Below are positions 1 through 7,110 of a stretch of DNA of 11,683 nucleotides, in pieces. The position numbers and the translations under genes were made by a program. This DNA comes from Spongiibacteraceae bacterium (GTDB lineage Bacteria; Pseudomonadota; Gammaproteobacteria; Pseudomonadales; PIVM01). Under the pieces are notes generated by a model. That model was not told the DNA's origin, ran no database searches, and worked only from the letters and a program-made list of their open reading frames with translations. Every line of letters begins with the position of its first letter. The stretch's first letter is position 1. The DNA lies in contig JAUXDF010000061.1 of assembly GCA_030618505.1 (NCBI GenBank), positions 1 through 11,683 of the forward strand. The letters are read 5' to 3'.

Positions 1-10
1 TAAATATAAG

Positions 11-30
11 GGGAGCTACGGCTCCCTTTT
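11..30 (+). terminator. Intrinsic terminator of the upstream gene
   Basis: A perfect 6-bp stem, GGGAGC (11-16) and GCTCCC (21-26), closes a TACG loop and is followed at once by TTTT. In RNA the loop is C(UACG)G, a member of the very stable UNCG tetraloop class. Bases 8-10 can also pair with the T run (A-U and G-U), lengthening the stem. This is a textbook rho-independent terminator, presumably for the gene left of the window; accA sits there in related genomes, which is inference. Confidence 0.85.
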
Positions 31-33
31 CTG

Positions 34-1410
34 ATGGTTATGAAATCACTTCTACCTCAACTGACTGCTGATTTGATGCCTTATTTGCATTGCTCCCGAT
101 GGGTGCTTGCATATAGTGGAGGCATGGACTCCCATGTTCTTTTGCATTTGCTCGCCGGAGTGCATCGGCAGTTGTCAGAGCCCAAGCCCGAGCTATTGGC
201 TCTTCACATCAATCACGGCTTGCAGCTTGAGGCTGAAAGTTGGCAGCAGCATTGTGAGTTAGAAGCTAAAAAACTTAATACCCCCTTTTCCTCCGTTCGG
301 GTCGATCTTTCTGCAGATCGTGAAGCTGCAGGCCGTGAGCATCGCGGTAATCTTGAAGAGCGTGCGCGCAATGCCCGTTATGGTGTTTTTGAGAGCAAAC
401 TCTGCGCAGGTGATTTATTGTTGTTAGCGCACCATCTTGATGATCAGCTTGAAACTTTTATGCAGCGCTTGCTCAGAGGCAGTGGTGTTTCAGGGCTAAC
501 AGCAATGCCGAGGGAGCGTAGTCTGGGTAAAGCTGTCTTGCTCAGGCCTTTGCTGGGCACTTCCCGAGCGGATTTGAAGGTTTATGCGCAGGAAAATAAA
601 CTCTGCTGGGTGGAGGACAGTAGTAATGTTGATGAGCGCTTTGATCGCAACTATCTACGTCATAGCGTAATGCCCTTAATTGAAAGTCGCTGGCCTGCTT
701 ATCGCACTACCTTAAGCCGGGCGGTCTCGCATATTGCTGAGGCCGATGGGCTACTTAAGGAGTTGGCCATGGCTGATTTGCCACAGTTGAAGGCAGGTGC
801 CTATCCCTGGGGTGGTTATAGCATTTCCTGTGAAGGTTTAAATAGCCTTGCCGCTGATCATCAGTGTAATGCACTGCGTTTCTGGATGAATAGCTGTTCG
901 ATGCCAAGCCCCTGCGCCGAACACCTTGTTGATATTATCGCTTTTGCTTCCCTTGCGGCGGATAGTCAGCCGCTATTGCGACTGGGTGACATTGAGGTGC
1001 GCCGCTATCGTGATGCACTGGTTTTTATGCCTTGCTTGGCTGAAGTTGATCTCTCAAAAAGTTATGCGATTGCCGCGGGTGATGCGCTTAATGTTGAGGG
1101 CTTAGGCAGTTTGTCGCTGCCAAGATCAAACCAGGGTGAAAGGGTAAAGGTAAGCGGCGATCTGACAATAAGGTTTCGCCAGGGTGGCGAGCGTTGTCAG
1201 CCCGCCGCTCGCGCGCATTCTCAAAGCCTGAAAAAGCTGTTGCAGGAGTATCAGGTGCCCCCCTGGTTGCGCGACCGTGTCCCACTGTTGTACAGCGGTG
1301 ATACGCTGATTGCGGTAGCTGACCTGTGGGTCTGCAAGGCTTATTCCGCGCCGTCTAATGAACCCGGTTATCAGCTCAAATGGACATATTCCACTGCTTG
1401 TTTTCATTGA
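34..1410 (+). CDS. tilS: tRNA(Ile)-lysidine synthetase TilS
   Basis: TilS ligates lysine to C34 of the CAU-anticodon tRNA-Ile using ATP, which switches the tRNA from Met to Ile decoding; it is a cytoplasmic, essential enzyme. The 458-residue product (E. coli has 432) carries the N-type ATP-pyrophosphatase P-loop SGGMDS at residues 28-33, the HHLDDQLET motif at 133-141 and the ED-SN...RN-LRH motif at about 194-210. The C-terminal TilS domain begins near 377, with the conserved FRQGGE and SLKKLLQE segments. ATG at 34 is chosen as the first in-frame start after the terminator; ATG at 40 and ATG at 76 are alternatives. None has a clear Shine-Dalgarno sequence. Position directly before pyrG matches the Pseudomonas-type order accA-tilS-pyrG. 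Function is certain by family; only the exact start is open. Confidence 0.96.
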   Translation: MVMKSLLPQLTADLMPYLHCSRWVLAYSGGMDSHVLLHLLAGVHRQLSEPKPELLALHINHGLQLEAESWQQHCELEAKKLNTPFSSVRVDLSADREAAGREHRGNLEERARNARYGVFESKLCAGDLLLLAHHLDDQLETFMQRLLRGSGVSGLTAMPRERSLGKAVLLRPLLGTSRADLKVYAQENKLCWVEDSSNVDERFDRNYLRHSVMPLIESRWPAYRTTLSRAVSHIAEADGLLKELAMADLPQLKAGAYPWGGYSISCEGLNSLAADHQCNALRFWMNSCSMPSPCAEHLVDIIAFASLAADSQPLLRLGDIEVRRYRDALVFMPCLAEVDLSKSYAIAAGDALNVEGLGSLSLPRSNQGERVKVSGDLTIRFRQGGERCQPAARAHSQSLKKLLQEYQVPPWLRDRVPLLYSGDTLIAVADLWVCKAYSAPSNEPGYQLKWTYSTACFH

Positions 1411-1435
1411 GAGCAATACCTCTTTCTGTTATCCT
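1407..1435 (+). promoter_or_regulatory. Candidate sigma-70 promoter for pyrG-kdsA
   Basis: TTGAGA (1407-1412, 5 of 6 to consensus) is followed after 17 bases by TATCCT (1430-1435, 4 of 6). It overlaps the tilS stop and would give a leader of about 195 bases before pyrG. Supported only by motif match and position. Confidence 0.35.
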
Positions 1436-1636
1436 GCGCTCCCATCTTTAAAGGCTGAATAACTGCTTGTTTTATTGGTATCGACAAAGGTATCGGCAGT
1501 GACATTTACCGCGATATTTTTAACCGCTCTTGTATCCCGAGATTTGCACCTGGTTGCTGGTGTGTTCTGATTTTAGGATGTTTGCGCGTACTGAGCTTTC
1601 TAGGCTTAACGTTTTATTCTTAATTATAGGTTTTAC
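1411..1636 (+). other. pyrG leader / intergenic region
   Basis: This 226-base gap holds the candidate promoter at its left end and a short direct repeat GGTATCG (1477-1483 and 1489-1495). No convincing terminator, riboswitch fold or small gene was seen. pyrG has a short Shine-Dalgarno-like AGG at 1628-1630, six bases before its ATG. Confidence 0.5.
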
Positions 1637-3283
1637 ATGACCCGTTATATCTTCGTCACCGGTGGTGTTGTTTCCTCATTAGGCAAAGGCATTGCTTCAG
1701 CCTCCTTGGGCGCCATATTGGAGGCGCGGGGTTTAAATGTCACTATGTTGAAGCTTGACCCCTATATCAATGTTGACCCAGGCACGATGAGTCCTTTTCA
1801 GCACGGTGAGGTTTATGTCACCGAAGATGGCGCGGAAACGGATCTCGATCTCGGTCACTATGAGCGTTTTGTGCGTACCAAAATGACTCGGCGTAATAAC
1901 TTTACCACTGGGCGGGTGTATGAAACCGTGCTTCGTAAAGAGCGTCGTGGTGATTATCTTGGTGGTACCGTACAGGTGATTCCTCATATTACTGATGAGA
2001 TTAAACGACGTATTATTGAAGGTGCCGGTGATGCGGATATCGCCCTGGTTGAAATTGGTGGTACCGTCGGTGATATCGAATCCCAGCCTTTTCTGGAGGC
2101 CGTACGACAACTTAAGGTGGAGATGGGGGCGCAGCATGCTTTGTTAATGCACCTGACCTTGGTGCCCTATATTGCAACCGCTGGTGAGACCAAAACCAAA
2201 CCTACTCAGCATTCGGTGAAAGAGCTGCGCTCAATTGGCTTGCAGCCTGATTTCCTGCTTTGTCGCTCCGAAGTTGAGATTGATGAGAGCTCACGCAAAA
2301 AAATCTCTCTTTTTACCAGTGTTGAATACCGCGCAGTTATTCCTGTGCCGGATGCGGACTCAATTTATCGAATTCCGTCTATGCTGCAAGGCCATGGTCT
2401 TGATGATGTGGTTATTGAAAAGTTTGGCCTTGATTGCCCTCCCGCTGATCTGAGTGAGTGGAATGTGGTAATGGATGGTGAGCTTAATCCAGATCGTGAA
2501 GTCACCATCGCTATGGTTGGCAAATATATGGAGTTGCTGGACGCCTATAAATCGCTGATCGAGGCACTCAGACATGCCGGTATTCGCACCAAAACCAAGG
2601 TGAAATTCAAGTTTATCGATGCTGAGGATATTGAAGAGCAAGGTGTAGGTACTCTCAATGGTGTTCACGCGATTCTTGTGCCTGGCGGTTTCGGTGCTCG
2701 AGGTGTCGAGGGGAAAATTACCGCGGTGCAGTATGCGCGGGAAAACAAGATCCCCTATCTGGGTATTTGTCTTGGCATGCAGGTGGCGGTTATCGAGTAT
2801 GCGCGGCATGTGTGTGGTATTAAAGATGCCCACAGTAGTGAATTTGATCGAGAAACGCCAAATGCTGTGATTGGCTTAATTGCTGAGTGGATCAATGCCG
2901 ATGGTGCTCAGGAAGTGCGTGACGAGAATTCTGACCTTGGGGGTACCATGCGCCTTGGTGGACAGGAATGCCGCTTGGTTTCCGGCAGTTTGGTGCAGAC
3001 TACCTACGATAAGGATTTAATCGTTGAGCGTCATCGTCATCGTTATGAGGTGAATAACAATTACGTTGATCAGCTTCAGTCCAGTGGTTTGAAAGTCGGC
3101 GGCTGGTCTGCGGACGATACCCTGGTTGAAGTGGTGGAGATTGAAGATCATCCCTGGTTTGTTGCCTGCCAGTTTCATCCCGAATTCACCTCAACCCCTA
3201 GAGATGGTCATCCACTCTTTACCGGTTTTCTTGAGGCTGCGATAGTTCATACGCAAGCCAGTGGTGATGAGGCAGCAAGCTAA
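1637..3283 (+). CDS. pyrG: CTP synthase (glutamine-hydrolysing)
   Basis: PyrG makes CTP from UTP with ATP, taking ammonia from glutamine; it is the last step of de novo pyrimidine nucleotide synthesis and works as a cytoplasmic tetramer. The 548-residue protein (E. coli 545) has the N-terminal synthetase domain (about 1-270) with the P-loop TGGVVSSLGKG at 8-18 and the DPYINVDPGTMSPFQHGE stretch at 41-58. The C-terminal class I glutamine amidotransferase domain (about 290-540) has the PGGFG oxyanion strand at 349-353, the nucleophile Cys378 in GICLG, and His514/Glu516 in FHPEF, so the full Cys-His-Glu triad is present. The stop TAA shares its last A with the ATG of kdsA (TAATG), so the two are probably translationally coupled. 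Nothing in the protein is unusual. Confidence 0.98.
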   Translation: MTRYIFVTGGVVSSLGKGIASASLGAILEARGLNVTMLKLDPYINVDPGTMSPFQHGEVYVTEDGAETDLDLGHYERFVRTKMTRRNNFTTGRVYETVLRKERRGDYLGGTVQVIPHITDEIKRRIIEGAGDADIALVEIGGTVGDIESQPFLEAVRQLKVEMGAQHALLMHLTLVPYIATAGETKTKPTQHSVKELRSIGLQPDFLLCRSEVEIDESSRKKISLFTSVEYRAVIPVPDADSIYRIPSMLQGHGLDDVVIEKFGLDCPPADLSEWNVVMDGELNPDREVTIAMVGKYMELLDAYKSLIEALRHAGIRTKTKVKFKFIDAEDIEEQGVGTLNGVHAILVPGGFGARGVEGKITAVQYARENKIPYLGICLGMQVAVIEYARHVCGIKDAHSSEFDRETPNAVIGLIAEWINADGAQEVRDENSDLGGTMRLGGQECRLVSGSLVQTTYDKDLIVERHRHRYEVNNNYVDQLQSSGLKVGGWSADDTLVEVVEIEDHPWFVACQFHPEFTSTPRDGHPLFTGFLEAAIVHTQASGDEAAS

Positions 3284-4128
3284 TGGCAAAAAGTACCGTA
3301 GTGGTAGCGAATATCTCCGTTGCCAACGACAAACCCTTTGTTCTCTTTGGCGGCATGAATGTGCTGGAATCAAGGGATATGGCTTTGCGTATTGCCGAGC
3401 ATTATGTCGAGGTTTGTCAGCGCCTTGATATTCCCTATGTTTTTAAGGCCTCCTTTGATAAGGCCAATCGCTCCTCAATAGACTCCTTTCGTGGCCCCGG
3501 GCTGGATGAAGGCCTGGCTATTTTGCAGGAGATCAAACAGTGTTATCAGGTGCCCATCATCACTGATATTCACGAACCCGCGCAGGCGCAGCCCGTTGCC
3601 GAAGTCGCCGATATTATTCAGTTGCCGGCCTTTTTAAGTCGCCAGACTGACTTGGTAGTAGCAATGGCAAAAACCGATGCTGTCATCAATATTAAAAAAG
3701 CACAGTTTTTAGCGCCTCAGGAGATGAAGCATATCGCGCGTAAAATTGAAGAGGCGGGAAATTCCAATATTATACTGTGTGAACGCGGCAGCAGCTTTGG
3801 TTACAATAACCTGGTGGTCGATATGTTGGGCTTTGGTATTATGAAGCAGTTTGAATATCCGCTGATGTTTGATGTGACGCACTCGCTGCAAATGCCGGGG
3901 GGACGAGCAGATTCTGCCGGAGGCCGGCGTGCTCAGGTGCTGGATTTAGCCAGAGCGGGTATGTCGCAGGGAATTGCCGGGTTGTTTTTGGAAGCGCATG
4001 AGAAACCTGATGAGGCAAAATGTGATGGCCCTTGCGCTCTGCCTCTGGACAAGCTTGAGCCTTTCCTGGCGCAAATGAAGGCGGTGGATGAACTGGTTAA
4101 AAGTTTTACCCCTTTGACAATAGATTAA
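3283..4128 (+). CDS. kdsA: 2-dehydro-3-deoxyphosphooctonate aldolase (KDO-8-phosphate synthase)
   Basis: KdsA condenses phosphoenolpyruvate with arabinose 5-phosphate to form KDO-8-phosphate, the precursor of the KDO that links lipid A to the LPS core; this implies a Gram-negative cell with LPS. The 281-residue protein has the usual length. It shows PFVLFGGMNVLESRD at 18-32, FKASFDKANRSS at about 54-65, and the GGRADSAGGRRAQ loop near 216-228 in the Pseudomonas-like form. Asn26 stands where metal-dependent enzymes carry a metal-binding Cys, so this should be the metal-independent class, as in E. coli. The start codon overlaps the pyrG stop by one base, so expression is tied to pyrG. The pyrG-kdsA-eno order is common in gammaproteobacteria. 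Confidence 0.98.
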   Translation: MAKSTVVVANISVANDKPFVLFGGMNVLESRDMALRIAEHYVEVCQRLDIPYVFKASFDKANRSSIDSFRGPGLDEGLAILQEIKQCYQVPIITDIHEPAQAQPVAEVADIIQLPAFLSRQTDLVVAMAKTDAVINIKKAQFLAPQEMKHIARKIEEAGNSNIILCERGSSFGYNNLVVDMLGFGIMKQFEYPLMFDVTHSLQMPGGRADSAGGRRAQVLDLARAGMSQGIAGLFLEAHEKPDEAKCDGPCALPLDKLEPFLAQMKAVDELVKSFTPLTID

Positions 4129-4134
4129 TTAAGC

Positions 4135-4164
4135 CTGAATCTACGGATTAAGGTAATATATAAA
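4135..4164 (+). promoter_or_regulatory. Candidate eno promoter
   Basis: The 65-base kdsA-eno gap is AT-rich. TATAAA (4159-4164, 5 of 6) lies 18 bases after a weak CTGAAT -35 (4135-4140, 3 of 6). eno is usually highly expressed, so its own promoter is plausible. Evidence is motif match only. Confidence 0.3.
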
Positions 4165-4193
4165 AAAAGCTAAAGTATGCTGGAGTGAATTAA

Positions 4194-5483
4194 ATGACCG
4201 AAATAGTTGATGTTAAAGCCTTTGAAATACTGGACTCTCGTGGTAATCCCACCATTGAAGCCGATGTTGTGTTGAGTTGCGGTGCAGTTGGTAGTGCCTG
4301 TGCGCCCTCTGGTGCTTCCACTGGTTCACGTGAAGCGCTGGAGCTTCGCGATGGTGAGAAAGGCCGCTTTTTGGGTAAGGGCGTATTAAAGGCAGTAGAA
4401 AACATTAATACGATCATTAAAGAGCTGTTGCTTGGTAAAGACGCCAATGATCAGCGCGCTATTGATCAGTTGATGCTTGATGCTGACGGTACTGAAAACA
4501 AAGAAAAACTGGGTGCAAATGCAATTTTGGCCGTTTCTCTGGCCACAGCAAAAGCGGCGGCAAACGCAAAAAACATCCCCCTTTATCAGCATATTGCCGA
4601 CATTAATGGAACTTCTGGTCAATACAGCATGCCCGTGCCGATGATGAATATCATCAACGGTGGTGAGCATGCAGATAACAATGTTGATATTCAGGAATTT
4701 ATGATCCAGCCCGTTGCGGCGAAAACGTTTAGCGAAGCGCTGCGTTGTGGTGCGGAAATTTTCCATAGTTTGAAATCAGTATTAAAAGAACGTGGTTTAA
4801 GCACATCTGTCGGTGATGAGGGTGGTTTTGCTCCGAACTTGCCATCCAATGAAGCGGCTCTGGAGATAATTGGCGAAGCGGTTGCCAATGCCGGCTATAA
4901 ACTGGGAGAGGATGTCACCCTGGCGCTGGATTGTGCGGCCTCCGAGTTTTATAAAAACGATCAGTATGATCTTGCCGGCGAAGGTAAAAAGTTTGATTCA
5001 ACAGGTTTTGCAGATTACCTGGCAGAGCTGTGTGACAAGCATCCGATTATTTCCGTTGAAGATGGTATGGATGAGAGTGATTGGGAGGGTTGGGCGACAC
5101 TGACAAATAAAATTGGTAACAAGGTTCAGTTGGTTGGTGATGATCTGTTTGTTACCAATACTAAAATACTGAAAAGAGGCATTGATGAGAAAGTCGCCAA
5201 CTCCATACTGATCAAATTTAATCAGATTGGTAGTTTGAGTGAGACTCTGGACGCCATTCAGATGGCCAAGGATGCAGGTTTCAGTGTGGTTATTTCTCAT
5301 CGCTCCGGTGAAACGGAAGATACCACCATTGCTGATTTGGCGGTGGCAACGGCTGCTGGCCAAATAAAAACAGGCTCTTTGTGTCGCTCTGACCGTGTTG
5401 CCAAGTATAATCGCTTGCTGAGAATTGAAGCGGAGTTAGGTGCCAAGGCGCTGTATCACGGACGAGCGGAGTTTAAGTCCTAG
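4194..5483 (+). CDS. eno: Enolase (phosphopyruvate hydratase)
   Basis: Enolase interconverts 2-phosphoglycerate and phosphoenolpyruvate in glycolysis and gluconeogenesis; in many gammaproteobacteria it is also part of the RNA degradosome. The 429-residue protein (E. coli 432) carries all key residues: the SGAST loop at 39-43, Glu168 and Glu209, the metal ligands Asp246, Glu289 and Asp316, the catalytic Lys341 in ILIKFNQIG, the SHRSGETED segment at 368-376, and Lys392. The start ATG has GGAG at 4182-4185, eight bases upstream. It lies 65 bases after kdsA, which makes PEP-consuming KdsA and PEP-forming enolase neighbours. Whether it binds RNase E here cannot be seen. Confidence 0.98.
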   Translation: MTEIVDVKAFEILDSRGNPTIEADVVLSCGAVGSACAPSGASTGSREALELRDGEKGRFLGKGVLKAVENINTIIKELLLGKDANDQRAIDQLMLDADGTENKEKLGANAILAVSLATAKAAANAKNIPLYQHIADINGTSGQYSMPVPMMNIINGGEHADNNVDIQEFMIQPVAAKTFSEALRCGAEIFHSLKSVLKERGLSTSVGDEGGFAPNLPSNEAALEIIGEAVANAGYKLGEDVTLALDCAASEFYKNDQYDLAGEGKKFDSTGFADYLAELCDKHPIISVEDGMDESDWEGWATLTNKIGNKVQLVGDDLFVTNTKILKRGIDEKVANSILIKFNQIGSLSETLDAIQMAKDAGFSVVISHRSGETEDTTIADLAVATAAGQIKTGSLCRSDRVAKYNRLLRIEAELGAKALYHGRAEFKS

Positions 5484-5501
5484 GTTTTACACTCGGCTTT
5501 A

Positions 5502-5540
5502 GCTTTTATGCAGGGAGTTTTGATCTCCCTGCGTAAAAGT
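5502..5540 (+). terminator. 16-bp stem-loop after eno, possible atypical terminator
   Basis: GCAGGGAG (5510-5517) pairs with CTCCCTGC (5525-5532) around the loop TTTTGAT. The stem continues outward through TTTTA/TAAAA to about 5502 and 5540, giving 16 bp with two G-U pairs. There is no T run after the stem (AAAAGTCAGG follows the core), so classic intrinsic termination is doubtful. It may protect the eno mRNA 3' end or mark a processing or rho-dependent end. Confidence 0.45.
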
Positions 5541-5616
5541 CAGGTTTCTCAAGCGTGCTTTTTGTGCTACTTTTTATAACAGCGCTTAACAAAATTCGAC
5601 AACAGATAACCAAAAA

Positions 5617-5889
5617 ATGCGACCGCTTCTCGTACTATTAAGTGTCATTATGCTGAGTCTGCACTTTCGCCTTTGGGTGGGAGAGGGTAGCTTTGCCGAA
5701 ATTACTTTATTAACAAGGCATATCGGTGAGCAAACAGAGCTTAATGACAGACTGATCAAGCGTAATCAGCGTCTTGCTTCTCAAGTGGTAGAGTTTAAGC
5801 AAGGTTTGGATAGCGTTGAGGCGCATGCACGCAGTCAGCTTGGGATGATTCGCAAGGGAGAGTCCTTTTATCTTTTGGTGGCAGAGTAG
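5617..5889 (+). CDS. ftsB: Cell division protein FtsB
   Basis: FtsB is a small bitopic inner-membrane protein that forms the FtsQLB divisome complex and signals activation of septal wall synthesis. The 90-residue product has a short N-terminus, a single membrane segment at about 3-17, the RLWVGEGS junction at 18-25, and a polar heptad-like coiled-coil region at about 30-62 (HIGEQTELNDRLIKRNQRLA). It ends with the conserved ARSQLGM-RKGESFYLLV segment at 71-88, matching the FtsB family in length and pattern. No good Shine-Dalgarno precedes the ATG; ATG at 5650 would remove most of the membrane segment, so 5617 is preferred. A -10-like TATAAC (5575-5580) lies upstream without a recognisable -35. 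ispD follows after 15 bases, the usual ftsB-ispD arrangement. Confidence 0.93.
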   Translation: MRPLLVLLSVIMLSLHFRLWVGEGSFAEITLLTRHIGEQTELNDRLIKRNQRLASQVVEFKQGLDSVEAHARSQLGMIRKGESFYLLVAE

Positions 5890-5904
5890 CTGTCGCGACG
5901 GTTT

Positions 5905-6627
5905 ATGGAATCACCTGCTCATACCTCTATCTCCCATCCTTTTTGGTTTATCGTGCCAGCAGCCGGTATTGGCCGCCGTTTCGGTGGCGAGCGCCCAAAG
6001 CAATACCTTTCTTTAGGGGATAAAACCGTCATTGAGCAGACCTTGCAAAAGCTACTTGGCTTTGTGCATTGTCGGGGCGTGATTGTTGCCATCTCAGAGG
6101 AAGATCAATATTGGTCGCAACTGGAGGTGGCTAGCCACCCGCTCATTCAAAAGGTTGTTGGTGGTGCGGAGCGTAGTCATTCTGTGCTCAATGCGCTTGA
6201 GTCTATCAGTGATATTGCCGGCGAAAATGATTGGGTACTGGTGCATGATGCCGCTAGACCTTGTGTTGATGAGATGCATATCGCTCAAATGCTTAGTGAA
6301 CTTGACGGTCATAAGGTGGGTGGACTGTTGGCCCTGCGTGTTGCTGACACTATCAAGCAGGCTAACGTGGCTGATGAGGTGGAGGCTACACTGGATCGTT
6401 CACGCTTATGGCAGGCGCAAACCCCGCAGATGTTCCGTTATCAGTTATTATCGGACAGCCTTAAGCAGGCTCTATCAGTTGGTGTGACGATTACCGATGA
6501 GGCTTCGGCGATCGAGTGGCGGGGGATGAAGCCAAAACTTATCGAGGGTAGTTGTCGTAATCTTAAAATCACCCGTCCCGAGGATCTTCAGTTGGCGCAA
6601 TTTTACCTGCAGCAGGCAAAAACATAA
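5905..6627 (+). CDS. ispD: 2-C-methyl-D-erythritol 4-phosphate cytidylyltransferase
   Basis: IspD joins MEP to CTP to form CDP-ME, the third step of the MEP isoprenoid pathway. The 240-residue protein shows the nucleotidyltransferase signature VPAAGIGRRFGGERPKQYL at 17-35 (Arg24 and Lys32 contact CTP phosphates in the family), VHDAARPC at 113-120 with the metal-site Asp115, LDRSRLW-AQTPQ at 163-175, TITDEAS at 195-201 and NLKITRPEDL at 219-228. ATG at 5905 has no strong Shine-Dalgarno and lies 15 bases after ftsB, so coupling to ftsB translation is likely. The N-terminus is about four residues longer than in E. coli before the VPAAG strand. Its stop shares one base with the ispF start (TAATG). 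Confidence 0.97.
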   Translation: MESPAHTSISHPFWFIVPAAGIGRRFGGERPKQYLSLGDKTVIEQTLQKLLGFVHCRGVIVAISEEDQYWSQLEVASHPLIQKVVGGAERSHSVLNALESISDIAGENDWVLVHDAARPCVDEMHIAQMLSELDGHKVGGLLALRVADTIKQANVADEVEATLDRSRLWQAQTPQMFRYQLLSDSLKQALSVGVTITDEASAIEWRGMKPKLIEGSCRNLKITRPEDLQLAQFYLQQAKT

Positions 6628-7109
6628 TGCGTATTGGTCATGGTTTTGATGTTCATCGTTTTGGTGAGGGTGATCATATTGTTTTAGGGGGGGTTACTAT
6701 TCCCTACAGTCGTGGTTTGGAAGCGCATTCGGACGGGGATGTTTTGATACATGCCCTGTGTGATGCTCTTTTGGGTGCTTGTGCTTTGGGCGATATAGGC
6801 AAGCACTTCCCCGATAGTGATGCGCAATATAAAAATATCGATAGTCGTATTTTGTTGCGCAATGTGATTGCCGTCGTGGCGGGGAAGGGTTTTGCTGTTG
6901 CGAATGCCGATATGACGCTGGTGGCCCAAGCGCCCAAGCTTGCGCCTTATGTCGAGCAGATGTGCGCAAATATGGCGGGGGATCTCGGTGTTGCCAGGGG
7001 TCAGCTAAACGTTAAAGCGACCACCACGGAAAAACTGGGTTATACCGGTCGAAAAGAGGGCATTGCCGCTTATGCAGTAGTGTTGCTGTCGAAACTTGAG
7101 GTATCCTGA
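6627..7109 (+). CDS. ispF: 2-C-methyl-D-erythritol 2,4-cyclodiphosphate synthase
   Basis: IspF cyclises CDP-ME 2-phosphate to MEcPP with release of CMP, two steps after IspD in the MEP pathway; the family forms a trimer with zinc in each active site. The 160-residue protein is of standard length and opens with RIGHGFDVHRFG. Metal ligands Asp8, His10 and His42 are all present, as are HSDGDVLIHA (34-43), GDIGKHFPDSD (55-65) and the TTTEKLGYTGRKEGIAA stretch near the C-terminus. The start overlaps the ispD stop by one base. AGCAGG at 6611-6616 is a possible ribosome-binding site. ispE is not in this window, as is usual for this locus. Confidence 0.98.
   Translation: MRIGHGFDVHRFGEGDHIVLGGVTIPYSRGLEAHSDGDVLIHALCDALLGACALGDIGKHFPDSDAQYKNIDSRILLRNVIAVVAGKGFAVANADMTLVAQAPKLAPYVEQMCANMAGDLGVARGQLNVKATTTEKLGYTGRKEGIAAYAVVLLSKLEVS
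7098..7101 (+). promoter_or_regulatory. Ribosome-binding site deciding the truD start
   Basis: GAGG within the last codons of ispF lies nine bases before TTG at 7111. It would lie inside the reading frame if the earlier TTG at 7096 were the start, so it favours 7111. Confidence 0.5.
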
Positions 7110-7110
7110 G

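Noticed and set aside
2360..2833. Minus-strand frames opposite pyrG, eno, kdsA and truD
   Set aside because: They are shadows of well-identified genes, with no domains, ribosome sites or plausible composition.
4114..4142. Perfect TTGACA at the end of kdsA as the eno -35
   Set aside because: No acceptable -10 is found 16-18 bases downstream (the 17-base position reads GAATCT).
7096..7110. TTG at 7096 as the truD start
   Set aside because: No ribosome site precedes it; GAGG at 7098-7101 has good spacing to TTG 7111. It is kept as an alternative.
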